The translations under genes and the position numbers were made by a program. From positions 1,674,001 through 1,738,000 of the forward strand of contig JAHLMK010000003.1 in NCBI GenBank assembly GCA_019915135.1: a stretch of 64,000 nucleotides of DNA. Reading direction: 5' to 3'. The notes beneath the pieces are model-generated. The model was not told where the DNA came from, did not search any database, and worked only from the letters and a program-made list of their open reading frames with translations. The DNA comes from Strobilurus pachycystidiatus (lineage: Eukaryota; Basidiomycota; Agaricomycetes; Agaricales; Physalacriaceae). This document shows, piece by piece, positions 23,501 to 36,400 of the stretch (position 1 is its first letter; each line of letters begins with the position of its first letter).

Positions 23501-24553
23501 TCGGAGACCTGGATACAAGACCTCAGAGAAGGGTAATTTTTTTTCCATCGTCATATACTCTCTCGTTGACAAGCATCCTCAGCTTGACGAAAGAACGTCT
23601 GAAGTCTCTGGCGAAGCATTCAAACAGTCTACCAAAGCTGGCGGTGTTCATTGCCGACAAGCTTCGCCCTAAAGCGACCACCGAGAAGGCCAGAACCGAC
23701 ATACACGACATCCTCAAGAAGAAGTTCCTGATTTACATAGTCAGCCATTTCGATGTGACTTTCACAACACGCTTTCGAGATCGTGTTATGTCTCTCCTGG
23801 GCCTCTGCTTTACCCTCCAGCTCCAATCGCAAGTACGCGACGTTCTGGATTATTTTCTCTTCAAATCGCCGCCCTCTGGCGAGGCGGCTTACATCAAGGA
23901 GGGTCTTGTGTCTCTCGTCGATGTTCTTGGGGAGTTCCTACAGAGGCACGACCTCACTATCGTCGATGCGCCTTACAGCGGTTTTGTGGCAAAGGTGGTG
24001 AAAAAGTATGTGGCCATTGTGCTGGGGGCGAAGCCCGCTTCTGTTTATGTTCCACTGCAACAATTGGGGCTGGTGGGGTGTGGGTGCCAAGGGTGCCTCG
24101 AGTATTTGATGCCTTTCCTCACAAGCGAAAGAGAGACGGCGCATATCACGGAGAAGGACCCCGTCAGGCGACATCTTGAGCAACGGCTCCAGGGCGCGAG
24201 AGCAGAATGGGGCGTTACTTGGGAGACGAAGCATGCCAGCACTTTGAAGGTAAGATCAATTTTCCTATCTAGGTACCGCTCGATATTGACCGCCGCATTT
24301 CCGACAGATCTCGAAGCCAGCGGGACGCATCACTATGCTGGGTGCATGGACCAAGAACCGAATTGAAGCCAAGAAACTGATCAGGATCATGGGAAGTGAT
24401 GACCAGCAACGCCGGACCTTGGGCGCGGATTATGCATGGGTACTTGCGACCATCCATGGTACGGGAGCCCCGCCAGCTTCCCCCCAGACACCAAAGCGCT
24501 CTTCGGATGGCCCGGGTGCTGGCGGGCCAGCGAAAAGGCCGAGGTTGTCGTGA
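20587..24553 (+). CDS. Large basidiomycete protein with degenerate 2OG-Fe(II) oxygenase-like region (copy A)
   Basis: Nine exons: 20587-20682, 20739-20957, 21007-21149, 21279-22131, 22179-22630, 22685-22915, 22960-23532, 23583-24249 and 24308-24553. They sum to 3,480 nt in frame, about 1,159 aa. The segment GNLTIILPSASRHVGGQIRL and the later SYTGVSQHLDPLPSGY resemble the jelly-roll core of basidiomycete 2-oxoglutarate/Fe(II) oxygenases, whose usual wording is FGTLVV..P..H.GG and FYSDCEHEV..VTSGYR. The usual HxD appears as HTQ, and the distal His and the 2OG-binding Arg are replaced. An acidic insertion follows, then a long helical region, and near the C-terminus CGCQGC. The protein ends in a basic KRPRL tail, a possible nuclear signal. 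It is paralogous to the minus-strand gene at 33487-37448. Function unknown; an enzymatic role is doubtful. Confidence 0.75.
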
Positions 24554-25389
24554 GTTCGCATATTTCTGTTAAGCGCATATCATTATTTTCTCTATCATAT
24601 ACTCTAAAGTTCGCATCTTGCACCGTAGCTCATAGATTCTATTCAAAGCTTTCCGCCACCACCACTCGCACTGCCTACCGGACCAGGAGTCTTTTCGAGT
24701 TGGTATCATAGCTCAGTTCTCATCTTCCTAAATCCACATGACTGGAAGTAGATCAAGGTGAGTCCGTGTGTATTGCTTCGGCGGTTGAGAAGCCAGAATA
24801 GGGCACATCTTGAATTCTTAATGGGTTTGTGGAACGCGAACGACTAGTCGCGTCAAGTCCCAGGGTGTCTTTGACGTCGACTTTGATTGTCAGAATGCGC
24901 AGAGTATACGTACCGGATTTACACTATATATTATGTGGGGCCAGAGAGCGTGTACACAAGGTAAATGAACGACGCGTTCTTCGGAGGTGCTGAAGTTGGG
25001 CTGCGACGTGTCTCACGGGTAGACGCGAGTGCGGAACGCCGGAGTTCCAGCATACCGTCACCAAAAAGATGCGTTTACGAGTGGGGGAGCTGTAGGGAGC
25101 TGTCTACCGTCGCATCCACAGTCGGTTCCGTTGTTGGTGGCGTTGGGAGAAAATCTACCGCAGAAAACGTACCAATAAAATGAAGGATTGTACGACGGCT
25201 TGCATGCTCATATATATCAGAATAAAATCAAAACGTGCGAGCTAGACGTTTTCGGAGGCTCAGGCTGGACAAATCCAGTGAGCTCACTGAAATCGGCCCA
25301 CTCTACTCCGGACTCCGATCCCCAACAAAAAACGGAGTAGTGTTTCGTCCCTTTATCCCTCTCTCCCTCCCCCCTCATCATCCTCCACA
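24554..25389. other. Intergenic, promoter side of the carrier gene
   Basis: No gene is seen. The stretch just before the carrier start (25340-25388) is pyrimidine-rich, as is usual for strongly expressed fungal genes. Confidence 0.5.
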
Positions 25390-26765
25390 ATGGCGCCCAT
25401 GCAGAAGGAACCCGGCCAGAAGGGCGTTAACTGGTCCAACATTGCCGTCGGTGAGCGCGCTCCCCCACACTGACACGTGAATCCACCGGCTCACGACCCA
25501 TGCAGGCGGGATCATGAACATGGTGCATATATTCGCTTTATTCCCCTCGGAAATGAACAGAAATTGACCGTGCTGGGCTTTGTTGGGTGTTTATAGTTTG
25601 TGCGTATATCGTTTCTGCTTTCTGTGCTAGTGCTACGCGTTCTGACTATGCTCTACAGGAGGTAAACGGCCCATTTGACCTCCTCGGACGACAGACGACT
25701 GACGGTGAATGTGGCAGGTTACGACGCTTGGACAGCCTCTGGAGGTGCTCAAGACGCAGATGGCGGCCAACCGACAGCAGACGATGCTCCAGGCCTGCAA
25801 GACCGTCTGGGGTCGCGGTGGATTCGTCGGCTTCTACCAGGGTCTCATTCCATGGGTGCGTTGCCGCCGTCGCCGTCCCTGTTGTCAACCGCGATGAGCT
25901 GATGACCGCCAAGGCATGGATTGAAGCATCAACGAAGGGTGCCGTCCTCGTCTTCGCCGCGACCGAGATCGAGGAGAAGACGCTTGGCATGGGCGTCAAC
26001 CCCGCTGTTGCCGGACTGCTGGGTGGTATGACCGGTGGTGTCGCCCAAGCATACGCCACAATGGGTATGCTGTGATCCGCGGTCCGCCACTGGTAGCAAC
26101 AGCTGACGACGTCACCCGCAGGTTTCACGACGTGTATGAAGACGGCCGAGATCACGCGTCAAAAGACCGCGGCTGCTGGCGTCAAGCCTCCTTCGACGTG
26201 GGCTCTCTTCGCTGAGATCTACCGCAAGGAGGGTCTTGCTGGTGTCAACAAGGGTGTCAACGCTGTCGCTGTCCGACAGTGCACCAACTGGGGTTCTCGG
26301 TACCATCAATCCAACATCTCCTTGTCATCTCTCTTCTAACTAACCCGACCGTAGCATGGGCTTCGCGCGTCTGGCCGAGAGTGGCATCCGGAAATTCCGC
26401 GGCAAGCAGGACGGTCAATCATTAAATGCATACGAGAAGATTGGTGCCTCAACCATTGGTGGTGCGCTCGCGACGTGGAACCAGCCTATTGAGGTTGTCC
26501 GTGTCGAGATGCAGTCCATGGCCAAGGGTGCCGCCAACGCGAACCGCCCCGCCAAACTCAACATCATGAACACCCTCGCGTACATCTACAAGGAGAACGG
26601 CATCAAGGGTCTCTACCGTGGAGTGACGCCCCGTATCGGTCTGGGTATATGGCAGACCATTTGCATGGTCTCGCTAGCAGACTACGTCAAAATATGGTCA
26701 GTCCTCTCCCACTCGTTCCAGGCATTGCTGATTGTGATTTGTGTAGGGTTAAAGGACGGCAATAG
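25390..26765 (+). CDS. YHM2: Mitochondrial carrier, YHM2-like (citrate/2-oxoglutarate)
   Basis: Inner-membrane carrier of the SLC25 family. The closest match I know is yeast Yhm2, which exchanges citrate and 2-oxoglutarate. Shared landmarks are [71 protein letters not shown] and [13 protein letters not shown]. Two carrier signatures (PLEVLK, PIEVVR) are plain. Exons: 25390-25450, 25506-25522, micro-exons 25597-25599 and 25659-25661, then 25718-25855, 25914-26064, 26122-26299, 26355-26696 and 26747-26765; 912 nt, 303 aa. The two 3-nt exons supply Phe-Glu before VTTLGQ, matching the spacing and the conserved Glu of Yhm2 (NLSEVTTLGQ). Without them two residues are missing. Confidence 0.9.
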
Positions 26766-26930
26766 AGTTATACCCCATCCTAGACTACCTTATTTTATAC
26801 ATTGCGGCATATTATCGACTTTCTTGTTTAGATTATCTACATTTGTGCCACGGCATACATGTCTGAGTCGGTGACCTTGGTATCGGCTATGTCGGTATTG
26901 ACTTGTCAATGTAAGAAACCGGCTGACCCA
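26766..26930. other. 3' flank of the carrier gene
   Basis: Non-coding sequence between the carrier stop codon and the TIR element. Nothing else is seen. Confidence 0.5.
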
Positions 26931-26939
26931 TGACCGAGC

Positions 26940-27473
26940 TAGTCTCCCTTAGTCAGCCTACTATAAAGCCGCAACAAGTTCCGTTTATAGTAGTCTGATT
27001 TCATTCGCGCTACCGATACCGGTACTCAGCATTCATCCTAATCGGGTAATACGAAAAAGGAAATCCGACCCTTCCAACCGAATCCGTCGCCTCTTGCCTC
27101 CTGCTACATAACTCATATCAAACTACTGTGTCCTTTGGTCGCATAGTCTCTCCGTCTCATTCAATAAAATTGGTTGAACCTTACATCCCTGCCGCTAGAT
27201 AACCGCAAAAGCACCAAAAAATGTCAAGCAACAGCCATTGATCCTCCCATTCCGTATCCCAACCTTTTTGGTGCCAGCAACTTAACAGAAGACGCACCGC
27301 CGTCACATATGCATATTCAAGGAATGCCAGTAGCCATAGAAGTGCTATTACAGTCCTCGACGCGAAGGAAACCGATGAAATTGAGCAACGCGGGCAGTGG
27401 ACATTGGGTCACATGCTTCGGCATCAGCCGAATAGCGACTACCGGTATCGGTAGCGCGATCAAAACTAGACTA
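26940..27473. mobile_element. MITE-like element with 9-12 bp flanking direct repeat
   Basis: ATGACCGAGCTA occurs at 26930-26941 and again at 27473-27484. If the element is taken as 26940-27473 (ends TAGTCT..AGACTA), the 9-bp TGACCGAGC flanks it on both sides, like a MULE-type target duplication. A longer inverted pair lies inside: TAGTCTGATTT..GCGCTACCGATACCGGTA from 26991, against its near-complement ending at 27473. This alternative boundary would have TA duplicates, as in Tc1/mariner elements. There is no clear coding capacity. That an element is present is well supported; its class is not. Confidence 0.6.
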
Positions 27474-27513
27474 TGACCGAGCTACTGTTTCAAACACTTC
27501 GCCTCTTACTATC

Positions 27514-28440
27514 ATGAGTACTGCAGTCGTACCAACCGCCAAGAGCGTCAACCCATTACTTGCCAAGTACCTGGCCCAACTCGTAGCGCACCCTCTTCGC
27601 ACCAAAGGGCTCACCACCGGTAAAGCACCCCCCACGGTCCCCGTCATCCAAACACTATAGCTGACATTCCCAGCGACACTATGCCTCCTCCAAGAAGTCC
27701 TCGGCAGCAACATCGCCGGCGTTCCGCCCAAACGCGCGCCCAAGACAGCGCCCTTCCTCTTCCGCCTCCTCGCGCACTACCACTTTAACGCCAAAGCGCT
27801 GAAGATGGCGCTGTACGGGTTCTTCGTGTCCGCGCCGCTATCGCACGTCCTCGTGGGCGCGCTGCAGCGGGCGTTCGCGGGCAAGACGGGGCTGCCGGCG
27901 CGCATTGGGCAGATATTGGCGAGTAATCTCCTGGTGGCGCCTGTTCAGACTGCAGGTGCGTATGTAGAGAGTCAGTGATTGGATTGAACTTATGTGTGTG
28001 TTTGTGTGCATATAGCGTTCTTGATATCGACGGCGGTGATCAATGGGGCGACGTCTGTGCAGGAGATTAAGAACACGGTGCGGGCAGGCTTCTTCGCCGT
28101 GTTGAGGGTGTGTCTGTGATCTACAATGATATGACCGAGGCGTACTGACACTTGTCAAGATAACTTGGGTCGTGTCACCACTGTCCATGACCATAGCGCA
28201 GAGATATATTCCCGTACATGTGAGTTCTCATTCTGAGTCTGGCGCACTGTTACTAACTTGACGACAGCTCTGGGTGCCATTCTTCAATGCGGTCCAGTTC
28301 GTGCTTGGCGTAAGTTCCTTCACTTGTTGTCTTATCAGTACTTTGAACAAGGAACTTTTTAGACGGTTTTCAACGCTCGCGTCAAGAAGATCAGACTTGC
28401 CCAACAGAAGAAGAAGGACCAAGAGGGCAAGGGGAACTAG
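27514..28440 (+). CDS. Mpv17/PMP22 family membrane protein
   Basis: Six exons (27514-27619, 27674-27955, 28016-28107, 28160-28219, 28268-28309, 28363-28440) join in frame to 219 aa. The family spans peroxisomal or mitochondrial inner membranes with four hydrophobic segments. Here they are seen around LALYGFFVSAPLSHVLVGAL-like sequence, QILASNLLVAPVQTAAFL, the VVSPLSMTIAQRYIPVH region and the signature LWVPFFNAVQFVLG..FN. The lysine-rich C-terminus (KKIRLAQQKKK) fits a cytosolic tail. Among fungal members it is closer to peroxisomal PXMP2-like proteins than to Sym1 by impression only. It converges on the Trs130 gene, with only about 75 bp between the stop codons. Confidence 0.8.
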
Positions 28441-28515
28441 TAACATGTACTTACTTACAGACGACATCATTCACACATTTTGAAAGATCAATCGAATAAA
28501 TTATCAGGGCTCTCT

Positions 28516-31500
28516 CTACCCCACCGTAACAGTCGCAGTATCGCTGATGCGGACCCTCATAGCATCCTCCTTGTCGCACTCTTGGACATATCGATGCCGT
28601 ACCCTCTTGTCGTCACCCGTGGCATCCTTCTCGTGCACGTTCACCTCCAGAGTCCAAGTGCCGATTCGATACGACCCAGGACGAGACACCCACACCTTGG
28701 GATTTAGTATGGCACGTTCTGTCGGACTCAGCGTGCCGCGGAACGTCAGTCGTCCACTGTAGGACAAATTGCTATGGGAGTCGTTAGTCCCATTCGAACC
28801 TAAGCGGTGAAATCAGATCTTACTGTGACAGAGGGTCCGCACTCGGCGTCAAAGAGAGCTTGAGCACATAACTCGAGGTATGCGTGAGCGAATGGTTCCG
28901 GACGCTGAACGATATTGGCAGTCGGCATGTCCTGCTACACACATGAGCCTTGCTGGGCAAGCCATAAGAAGAAAAACGCAAAACACACCCTTGAGAAAAG
29001 TCATGCTCCAAAGCCCTCTCCGAATACACCGTCAGCACCACCGGGTCCATCTCCGCGTTCCACTGCGAATTCTTCACAGCCTCCAGCACCTCCATCTTCT
29101 CCCTCTGCGTCTCCGCGTACATGCTCCGCGCAGACTTCGCATTCTCCGCCTCTTCGATGATCTCCTGCAGAGCAGCATGTCCCGCGCCGACGTTGTTCGC
29201 CGTCAGAGAGACGTGGCCCCGACGGTTCTGACCGGGGAGCTCCCAGAATATAACGACATCGACGGAGAGTGGGTGGTACAATGGGAATATGGAGGAGTAG
29301 TTTTGGGCGGGGAGTTGAGGGTAGGTGAGGGATATAGCTCGTGTGGTGGTGATTTGTCTGCTGCTTTGTATGAAGTCGCGTTCGTCTGGTCTGAGGGATA
29401 GAGTCGGCTGCATGACCATCGTTAGCGTGGGAGCACAAGGGAGGGGATCTAAGGAAGACCGCCACTCACTTCTGGTACATGACTGCAGCACAGATCCACC
29501 GGGGGAGGTCTCGATGGATCAGCGGCTTGGCCATTCAGAACGCCCGACAGCTTTTTGGCCACAAAGTCCATGATCAATGATGGATCCTGCGCCTCATCCC
29601 ATCGGCGCGCGTTCAAGAAGAACTTGGATGATTGCACCGACTTCAGTGTTCCTCTGCATGTCCATAATCACGTTAGCGCCTTCAGCCGACCAAGGATAAA
29701 CACCATACATACAGAGGTCTATCCGACGCAGATCGACAACGCCAAGTCGGGCTGATGGCGGATATATGTTTGAGTAGGATATCGCCATTTGATATGTTGT
29801 CGACATGGACATCTAATAAGAAAAGATCTTCCTCCACGCGGGAAGGCATCGTTGCAACAGACAGTCTGAACAAAGACTGAACTTCATAATACCGGAGCAG
29901 TTGCACTGAGTGGAATTGCTTGGAGCCCGCCTGAAAGAACGTATTAGGCCCAAACCAAAAGGACTGTATTTGATGGCGTACCTCTCTATAAACAACCAGC
30001 AGATGAAGCTCATGTTCTCCCGGTTGCTCTGCGTGCAGCAGGATGTTGATCTCAGTTGAATCATCCGGCTGCAAGGAAGCCGCAAGTGGTATCCTGTAAG
30101 GCTGTCTAGATGATGTGCTGTTGTCCGTCTTCAGGACTTCACACGCAGAGTCGACTGAGAAGACGGTCAATCAACGACCCTCATCTCACGGGTTAAGAGA
30201 AAGGCTCACCCTCGCCACCCTCTGATTCCCCGACCCATATCTGGTCCTCAGGCCCAGCAACTATCCACACCTCGTCGACAGACGCGGTACCGGCATTCGC
30301 GAACCACAGGCTGAGCGCCCTCGTCTCGCCCTGGCCTAGCACAAGTCGCCCATCGTCCACGAAGTTGGCGAGCAGCTTGTGACTGGCCTCGACGACTTGT
30401 AGATTGATTTGCACGTCAGGAGCGTACGTAGCCGTTTGTCTCTGAGCGGGGGTGTTGTGCAGACGTTTACCCCGCGTCGCCAGTGATTCGGTGGAGGGTA
30501 ACAAGGATAGGAACGTGAACGTCGCGTGGGTTATGGTGAGTGAAGCTGGCCGCGATGCTTTGATCCCCACGGACACCTACAAGGCAGGATCAATATCGTA
30601 TACAGAAAGGCAAAAGAAACTTCGTACAATCCGCGACTCCTTCGCACTTAGCACGATGTCATTAATCGTCTCCACCTCAATAGCCTGCCGCGAGGTCGAT
30701 GGCTCCGAGTTCAATTCCTCCACAACGACAGTGAAATGCGAGAGGTTGACTTCCCCATCAAGTGGGTTCCGCAACGCCACGTCAATCCAGAACGTCTCAT
30801 CGACAGCTGCACATCCGCCCTTGGCGACCTTTTCGGACCCACCACCTTCCTTCCAGAAGCTCGCCCAGTCTTCCTCTCGTTTCTCCCAGTCTGATTTGTT
30901 GCCCTGGGCGTTACCGCGAGGCAAGCGCGTGCGACATTGTTGCGGTAAACAAAAGCTGAATGGAAGTCGAAGTTCCTTCAATAGAGCTCTATCAGAGGAG
31001 GTAGAGGTATAGTGCTGGCACGCAAAGGGTAAGTAGTTCGTCAAGTGTGCGTCAAACAGGTACTTACACCCAAGGCGACTCTGAAGTCATCCAGATACGC
31101 CTTATCCGTTGAGGTATGATCCAAGAGCCCATCGTCTTCACTAGACACCGATGTAGAGGTTGTGCCACGAAGAAGCCCGAGAAAAAACTTGACGGCCTCC
31201 TCCACATCGCCAGTAGTGTAGAGTAGTCGACCTGCAGGTATTAGTTATGGGAAGTCTCTATGAACAATAAGTCACTTACCCAGCGGGTGTTCAATCACAG
31301 ACAGAATGTCATGTAGACCGGCAGTGGAAGAAGCAGATTTGCCTTCAGAGTCCCAGAAAGACGGGGAGAGTTCTTTCATAGGCCGGGCCTTGAACAAAGC
31401 ATGGGCTTTACGAAGGAAATACATCGTTAATGGTTTCTGGGGAGATTCGGGGTCAGATTGAAAACAATACTGAACTAGAAAAAGCGTCCTACGATGCCGC

Positions 31501-33201
31501 ATTTCTCAAGCCTGTTGGCCGCCGAAACATACCAAAATGCTGCTCTGCGCGTCGCGCCTTTGGTAGCACTCAACAAAGCCGCTTGAGCCAACAAAAGCGC
31601 CGATGGAGCCTCTTCAGACTGGATGGTCGTGAGTGAAACTGAAAGCTACAAAGACATATATCGCTTACACTCCCAGCGGCCCAGACTAGCCATCTCTCGC
31701 CCTCCAAAACTTCGTCAAGGAAGTCGGGAAAGCCTATGCCAATCTCCCATCGGACTGCGTAAAGCAAGGCGCGAAGCTGAGCACTGACGGGGGGCTCAGT
31801 AGACGAGGAGTGAATGCTAGTCAGGGCATTCGATACATGGATTTGCACAGCTTGTGACGGTGAGAGCAGAAGGGGCAGGATATCGGAGCCGCCGTGTCCT
31901 TCTTTGCGGATAGTCTCCCAGACGTTGACCGCCAGTTTGAAGTCACCCAGGATGGTGGAGAATTCTGCCAATCTGCGTTGCTGAGGTTGCGGTGGTGGGC
32001 CCGTTATTGGGGATGTTCCGCCGAATGTGTTGGCGCGTGATATTGATGAGGAGGAGCCGTGACCGGGAGCGGGGGAAGGTGAGGGAGAACCAAACAGTCG
32101 ACGCGTAGAAGAGAATAGACGTGATGGTAGCCGTCGCGTCGAAGAGAACTGTCATGGCGTCAGTCTATGTCTTCGAGACTAGTAGAGCACCGCACGTTTT
32201 CGTTCCATTCTACAACACATCTTTCCATCCACGGAACCAAGCTCATCACGACAAATTCGCGGGTAAACCTGGCTGTCCGCTGGATGTCCTCGCTGTTCAT
32301 TCGCAGCGTGTTGAGTGGTGTTTCCAGGGCGGAGTCTGACTCTCCGACTGCGGGCAGTCGTGGAACTAGCGCGGGGACAGGGACTGGCGGTGGCGCTTCC
32401 TCGGGAAAGGACAGCGGCAGTAGATAGCTATGCAGGCCGAATTGCTTCTTGACTGCATTGAAGAGGGCTCCAGCTCTGAGGTGTATATTATGTTTGGGAG
32501 GGTACGCGGATGACAAGACACGTCGACGTACTCCTCGTCGGACAACGCCGAGTTTCGCGGATGCACTATCAGCGTGCATTTGAGGATGTTTGGGTCGATC
32601 CACGACGGGAAGTTGAGCGGCCGTGCGTGCAGCGCTGTTATTGCCTGCAGCGGATTCGATGCGTTGGTCGACACGGCCATGATGACTGCAACGCTGTCAG
32701 TAACCCGCCGCCCTCATCGCCGGCGATGCGCACCTGCAGCCGGGTGATTCCACGTCTCTGTCCTCGTTGGCGTATGGCTCCCTTCGATGCATCGTTTGAG
32801 CTCGTCCCACCACGGCGCCTTTGCCGTGTCCTTCTCGCCAATATCCTCCACCCACTTCGCACAGCGTCGGCCAATACGCTCCCCAAGCCAATCCAGCGTT
32901 CTCACAGCCCGTTGTTCCTCGTCTTCCTGACACGCATTTTCGATCTCCACCAAGTCCGAAAATCGCAGCGCAAACGATGCATGGGGCACGGATGTTAGGG
33001 ATGTCGTCCGCGTTGTGACTGGGCATCGATGAATAGCATTTCACAAGAAATAACAAGGGACTGACCCTGCGGTAGTGGCGAAAATGACTGCAGAATGGCC
33101 GGCAGAGGAGGCAATGAAGCAGATTCCAAGACCTGCTCAAGATCGTCCGAGGCGACGATGCATATATGGGGGCTGAGCGACGACGGAAGGACGGGAGCCA
33201 T
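28516..33201 (-). CDS. TRS130: TRAPPII complex subunit Trs130/TRAPPC10
   Basis: Large multi-exon minus-strand gene; only the ends and the clearest exons were fixed. It starts [20 protein letters not shown] at 33201 and stops at 28516-28518. Recognisable family segments in order are [59 protein letters not shown] with [12 protein letters not shown], the ALHDIL and tetratricopeptide-like helical region, then long beta-rich C-terminal segments. TRAPPC10/Trs130 is a subunit of TRAPPII, the exchange factor complex for Ypt31/32 (Rab11) at the late Golgi. Introns are short. An ATG at 33284 opens a different frame and was not used. The gene appears intact. Confidence 0.8.
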
Positions 33202-33486
33202 AATGGAGGCGCTCCAGAGGTCCCTCGCACAGTGTTCGGCGTCGCGTCCTCGCCGTCAAGAACAACGAGCTCAATGTTTGTCACTCTGATGACGATCCAG
33301 GTACTGTACGCGGAATTCAGGCATAGATAAGATGATATCTAAGATAATAAAACGAAATACAACTTGATCAGCTATGTAGCTGTAGAGTGCACAGTAGACC
33401 GTACGTATCAACCTATTACCAACACCAAGCAAAGAATATACAATAGAAATAATGTTAACTTGGAGGATTTGAGAACGCCGTCGTTC

Positions 33487-36400
33487 CTATATCCTCGGTT
33501 TCTTCAACGGTCGCTCGCCTTCACCATTTGCAGGACGCTTTGACGATGCGACGCCATTTACAGCCTGTGGTGCAGGTGGAACCAGCGGCGCGCCCATTCC
33601 ATCAATGCTCGACACAATCCACATATAGTCTGTTCCCAGGATCTGACGCTGTTTCTCAATGCTCCCCAGAGCAGTCATCAAGTTTTGGGCTCTATCATGA
33701 TTCCCAAACCAAGGTCCAATAGCGACCAGTTGTTGCGGCTTCGTGATCTAAAACAGTTGTCATTGATTGTTTGAATCTGTGAGACCGCGTACCTCCAACG
33801 TAGGGGGCTTTTTCCCTGGCGCCCGAATTGTCTCCCACTTAACACCCCAGCATTTTGTCGAAGCCAGCCGCTGCTCAACATGCTTCTTAACGTTCGGACC
33901 CTCCTTGATCGTCATCACACTCTGATCACTCGTCAAAATGGGCATGAGATGCATCTTACACTTCTTGCAGCCGCATCCCACCCTCTTCAACTCTTCCAGC
34001 GGAACAGTGCCCGGTGGCTTTGGTCCCAACACCAGCGTCGTAAACTTCTTCACGACCTCTGCTGCAAACTGGCTATACGGTGCATGGGCGATGGTGAGAT
34101 TGTGTGTGTGCAGAAATGCCGGAAGCGCCTCCACGACAGGTACGAGACCTGCTCTGATATAGGCTTGGTCCTCGGACTTCGGCGTAGAGAGGAAATGGCG
34201 CAAGACTTGGTTGACGTTCGATTGCAGCCCAAGGGTGAAGCAGAGCTCCAGAAGATCTGTAGCCGCAAGGCTACCACCCACTGTGCTGGAATGCATATGA
34301 TAGCCTGAGTTGTTGCGACGGGCGGAACGGGTTAAGACATCCAAGTCAAACCTTTCAATAACACCTGCAAGACAAAGCTTGAGCATGTCACCAATAGCGA
34401 CTCGGGACTCCTCGGTGACTGCCTGGGGACGAAGTTCTTGGTGCAGGAAAATAGTAAGTTCCTTGAGATTAGTCACCTCGGGCCGGCGCACATATTCTGC
34501 AAAGCTGGGACAGAATATCAACAGCACCTATGTCTCTGCGAAGAAAACACTCACCATCCATTGAGGATTGTAATGCCGTTTCCTGACTGCTCTAAAGCCA
34601 ACCGGAAAGCTTCTCCAGACGCTGTTCCAGACGCGGACGGATTGTAGGTCGGCAATAACACCACCAAAGCTTGGGAGAAGAAAGGTACCAGAGCCTCTTT
34701 GTACTGAGGAGCCTTGTCTCGTATGAACACGACCAGACGGGTGACAAGGAGAGAATAATACGTCGACGGTGGTTGCTGTGGATGGGCTCTCTGCTGCTCC
34801 TCTCTGCATTCCCACATGCGCTGTAACATGGCAGCTAAACAGCTCTCGAAGACATCGAATCGTGCCGCGAGTTCCACGAAGGACATAATGGGGTCAACGG
34901 TGGGAGAATTCTCTCTTGACGTGTCATAGCGATGTCGCGGGACAGATATGACAGGATATACCGTCATGGTGGTCCCAATTCGAGCAAGGCAGGACTTGAT
35001 CATATCCAGATGAGCTTCTGTATCCCAGACGGGTGATCCAGACGAAGCGATGTCATGGATACGCGTCAACAGAGCCGTCCATACAGGCATATCGGACGGC
35101 TGGACATCGTGAAGATGAGGGATTAGACTGGGGCTAGGTTTAAGTAGCTGGACCATGAAACAAGCCACATCGAGGACTTACACAGAACGTAAGTGTTGTG
35201 TCGAGTTGTGCAGGGACTGAATAAGATTCATGACAGATTCTATCTCAGAGACTGTCATCTCCCGGAGTGTGCTCAAGACTCCGTCGCGCTGCAACTCGCA
35301 CCATGAGACGACCTCGGCGTCGTCTTGGTCCGTGGCTGCCGCCAACAAACGCTCCACAAGTTGGCATCGAAGGCTATTGGATGCTGTCTGCGATAGACCC
35401 TTCGCATATCTGAAAAAGAACGCATGAACACGACAGTGGGCTGGTACAGTAACGCATAACATACATGTCGCTCAAGTTGTTCCAGTTGAATGCCTGATAT
35501 GCAGAGACCAAGCCATCCACACCTATCACGCCAATGTAGTTGGCCATTCCGCAACTGTCTAGCGTCCGAGTGAGAATTGAAACATCATTCCACCAGTCGG
35601 CACAATCACGCAGGACATTAGCCACTTGGCTCAACGTTGCCAAGGTGACACCGGTACTCGGGTTGTTCTCTGTCAACCAGCTTTGAAGGGCGTCGATGCA
35701 CCGGCGCTCTTTGGCAGTCGGACTTTCCGAGAGGGAAGATTGCAAGACCTCGCAAGCGAACGCTTGGATGTCACCAGATTCGAACTTGACATCTGCCGAA
35801 TTGTTCGGGGTGACGAAGAGAGCGCTACGCGTGTATGCTTTTGTTCAAATGAGCATCCAGAACGGCTGCAAGAGCGATAACTCACTCCAATAGAGCCTGA
35901 AGTACTACAGAAGTTGCAGGTCAAAGAAAGGTTGATTTGTGTAAGTTATAGAGACATACCATTCTTTCCTCTTGTTCGAGGTGAGACTGACGCTCTGCGT
36001 CAGTCACACTCCCTCTCACGAAGCATTGAGTATCCCAGTCTTTATCTTCGCAGTTGAGAATTCTATCGACTGCAGGGCCAGTCAGCATCACAGGCATCCC
36101 ATCCAGTGCAACAACATTGGAGAATTTGCCAAACTTTTCGTCCATCTCGTCCATGCGAAAGTTGTCAGGGCCCTTTTCTGAGCAATCACAGTCGCAATCC
36201 GAGTCAGAGTCACAAATCGCATTGCCGGATTCGATATACGAAACAGTCCCAAGGTGTAAGTCGAAGCCGTACGTCTTTGCAAGGGGTGCAATATGCAGCA
36301 ACATCATTCGGTCCGAGCCAAGAAGAGACATTGCTTTGAAACTGGCAGTGATCTCGTAGGTGTGTGCAAGCAGACAAGCAAGAAACGGTGGCGGTGCAGC

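Noticed and set aside
32697..33284. Longer N-terminus for Trs130 from the ATG at 33284
   Set aside because: That frame does not join the family-like first exon. The frame from 33201 does, through a GTCAGT intron.
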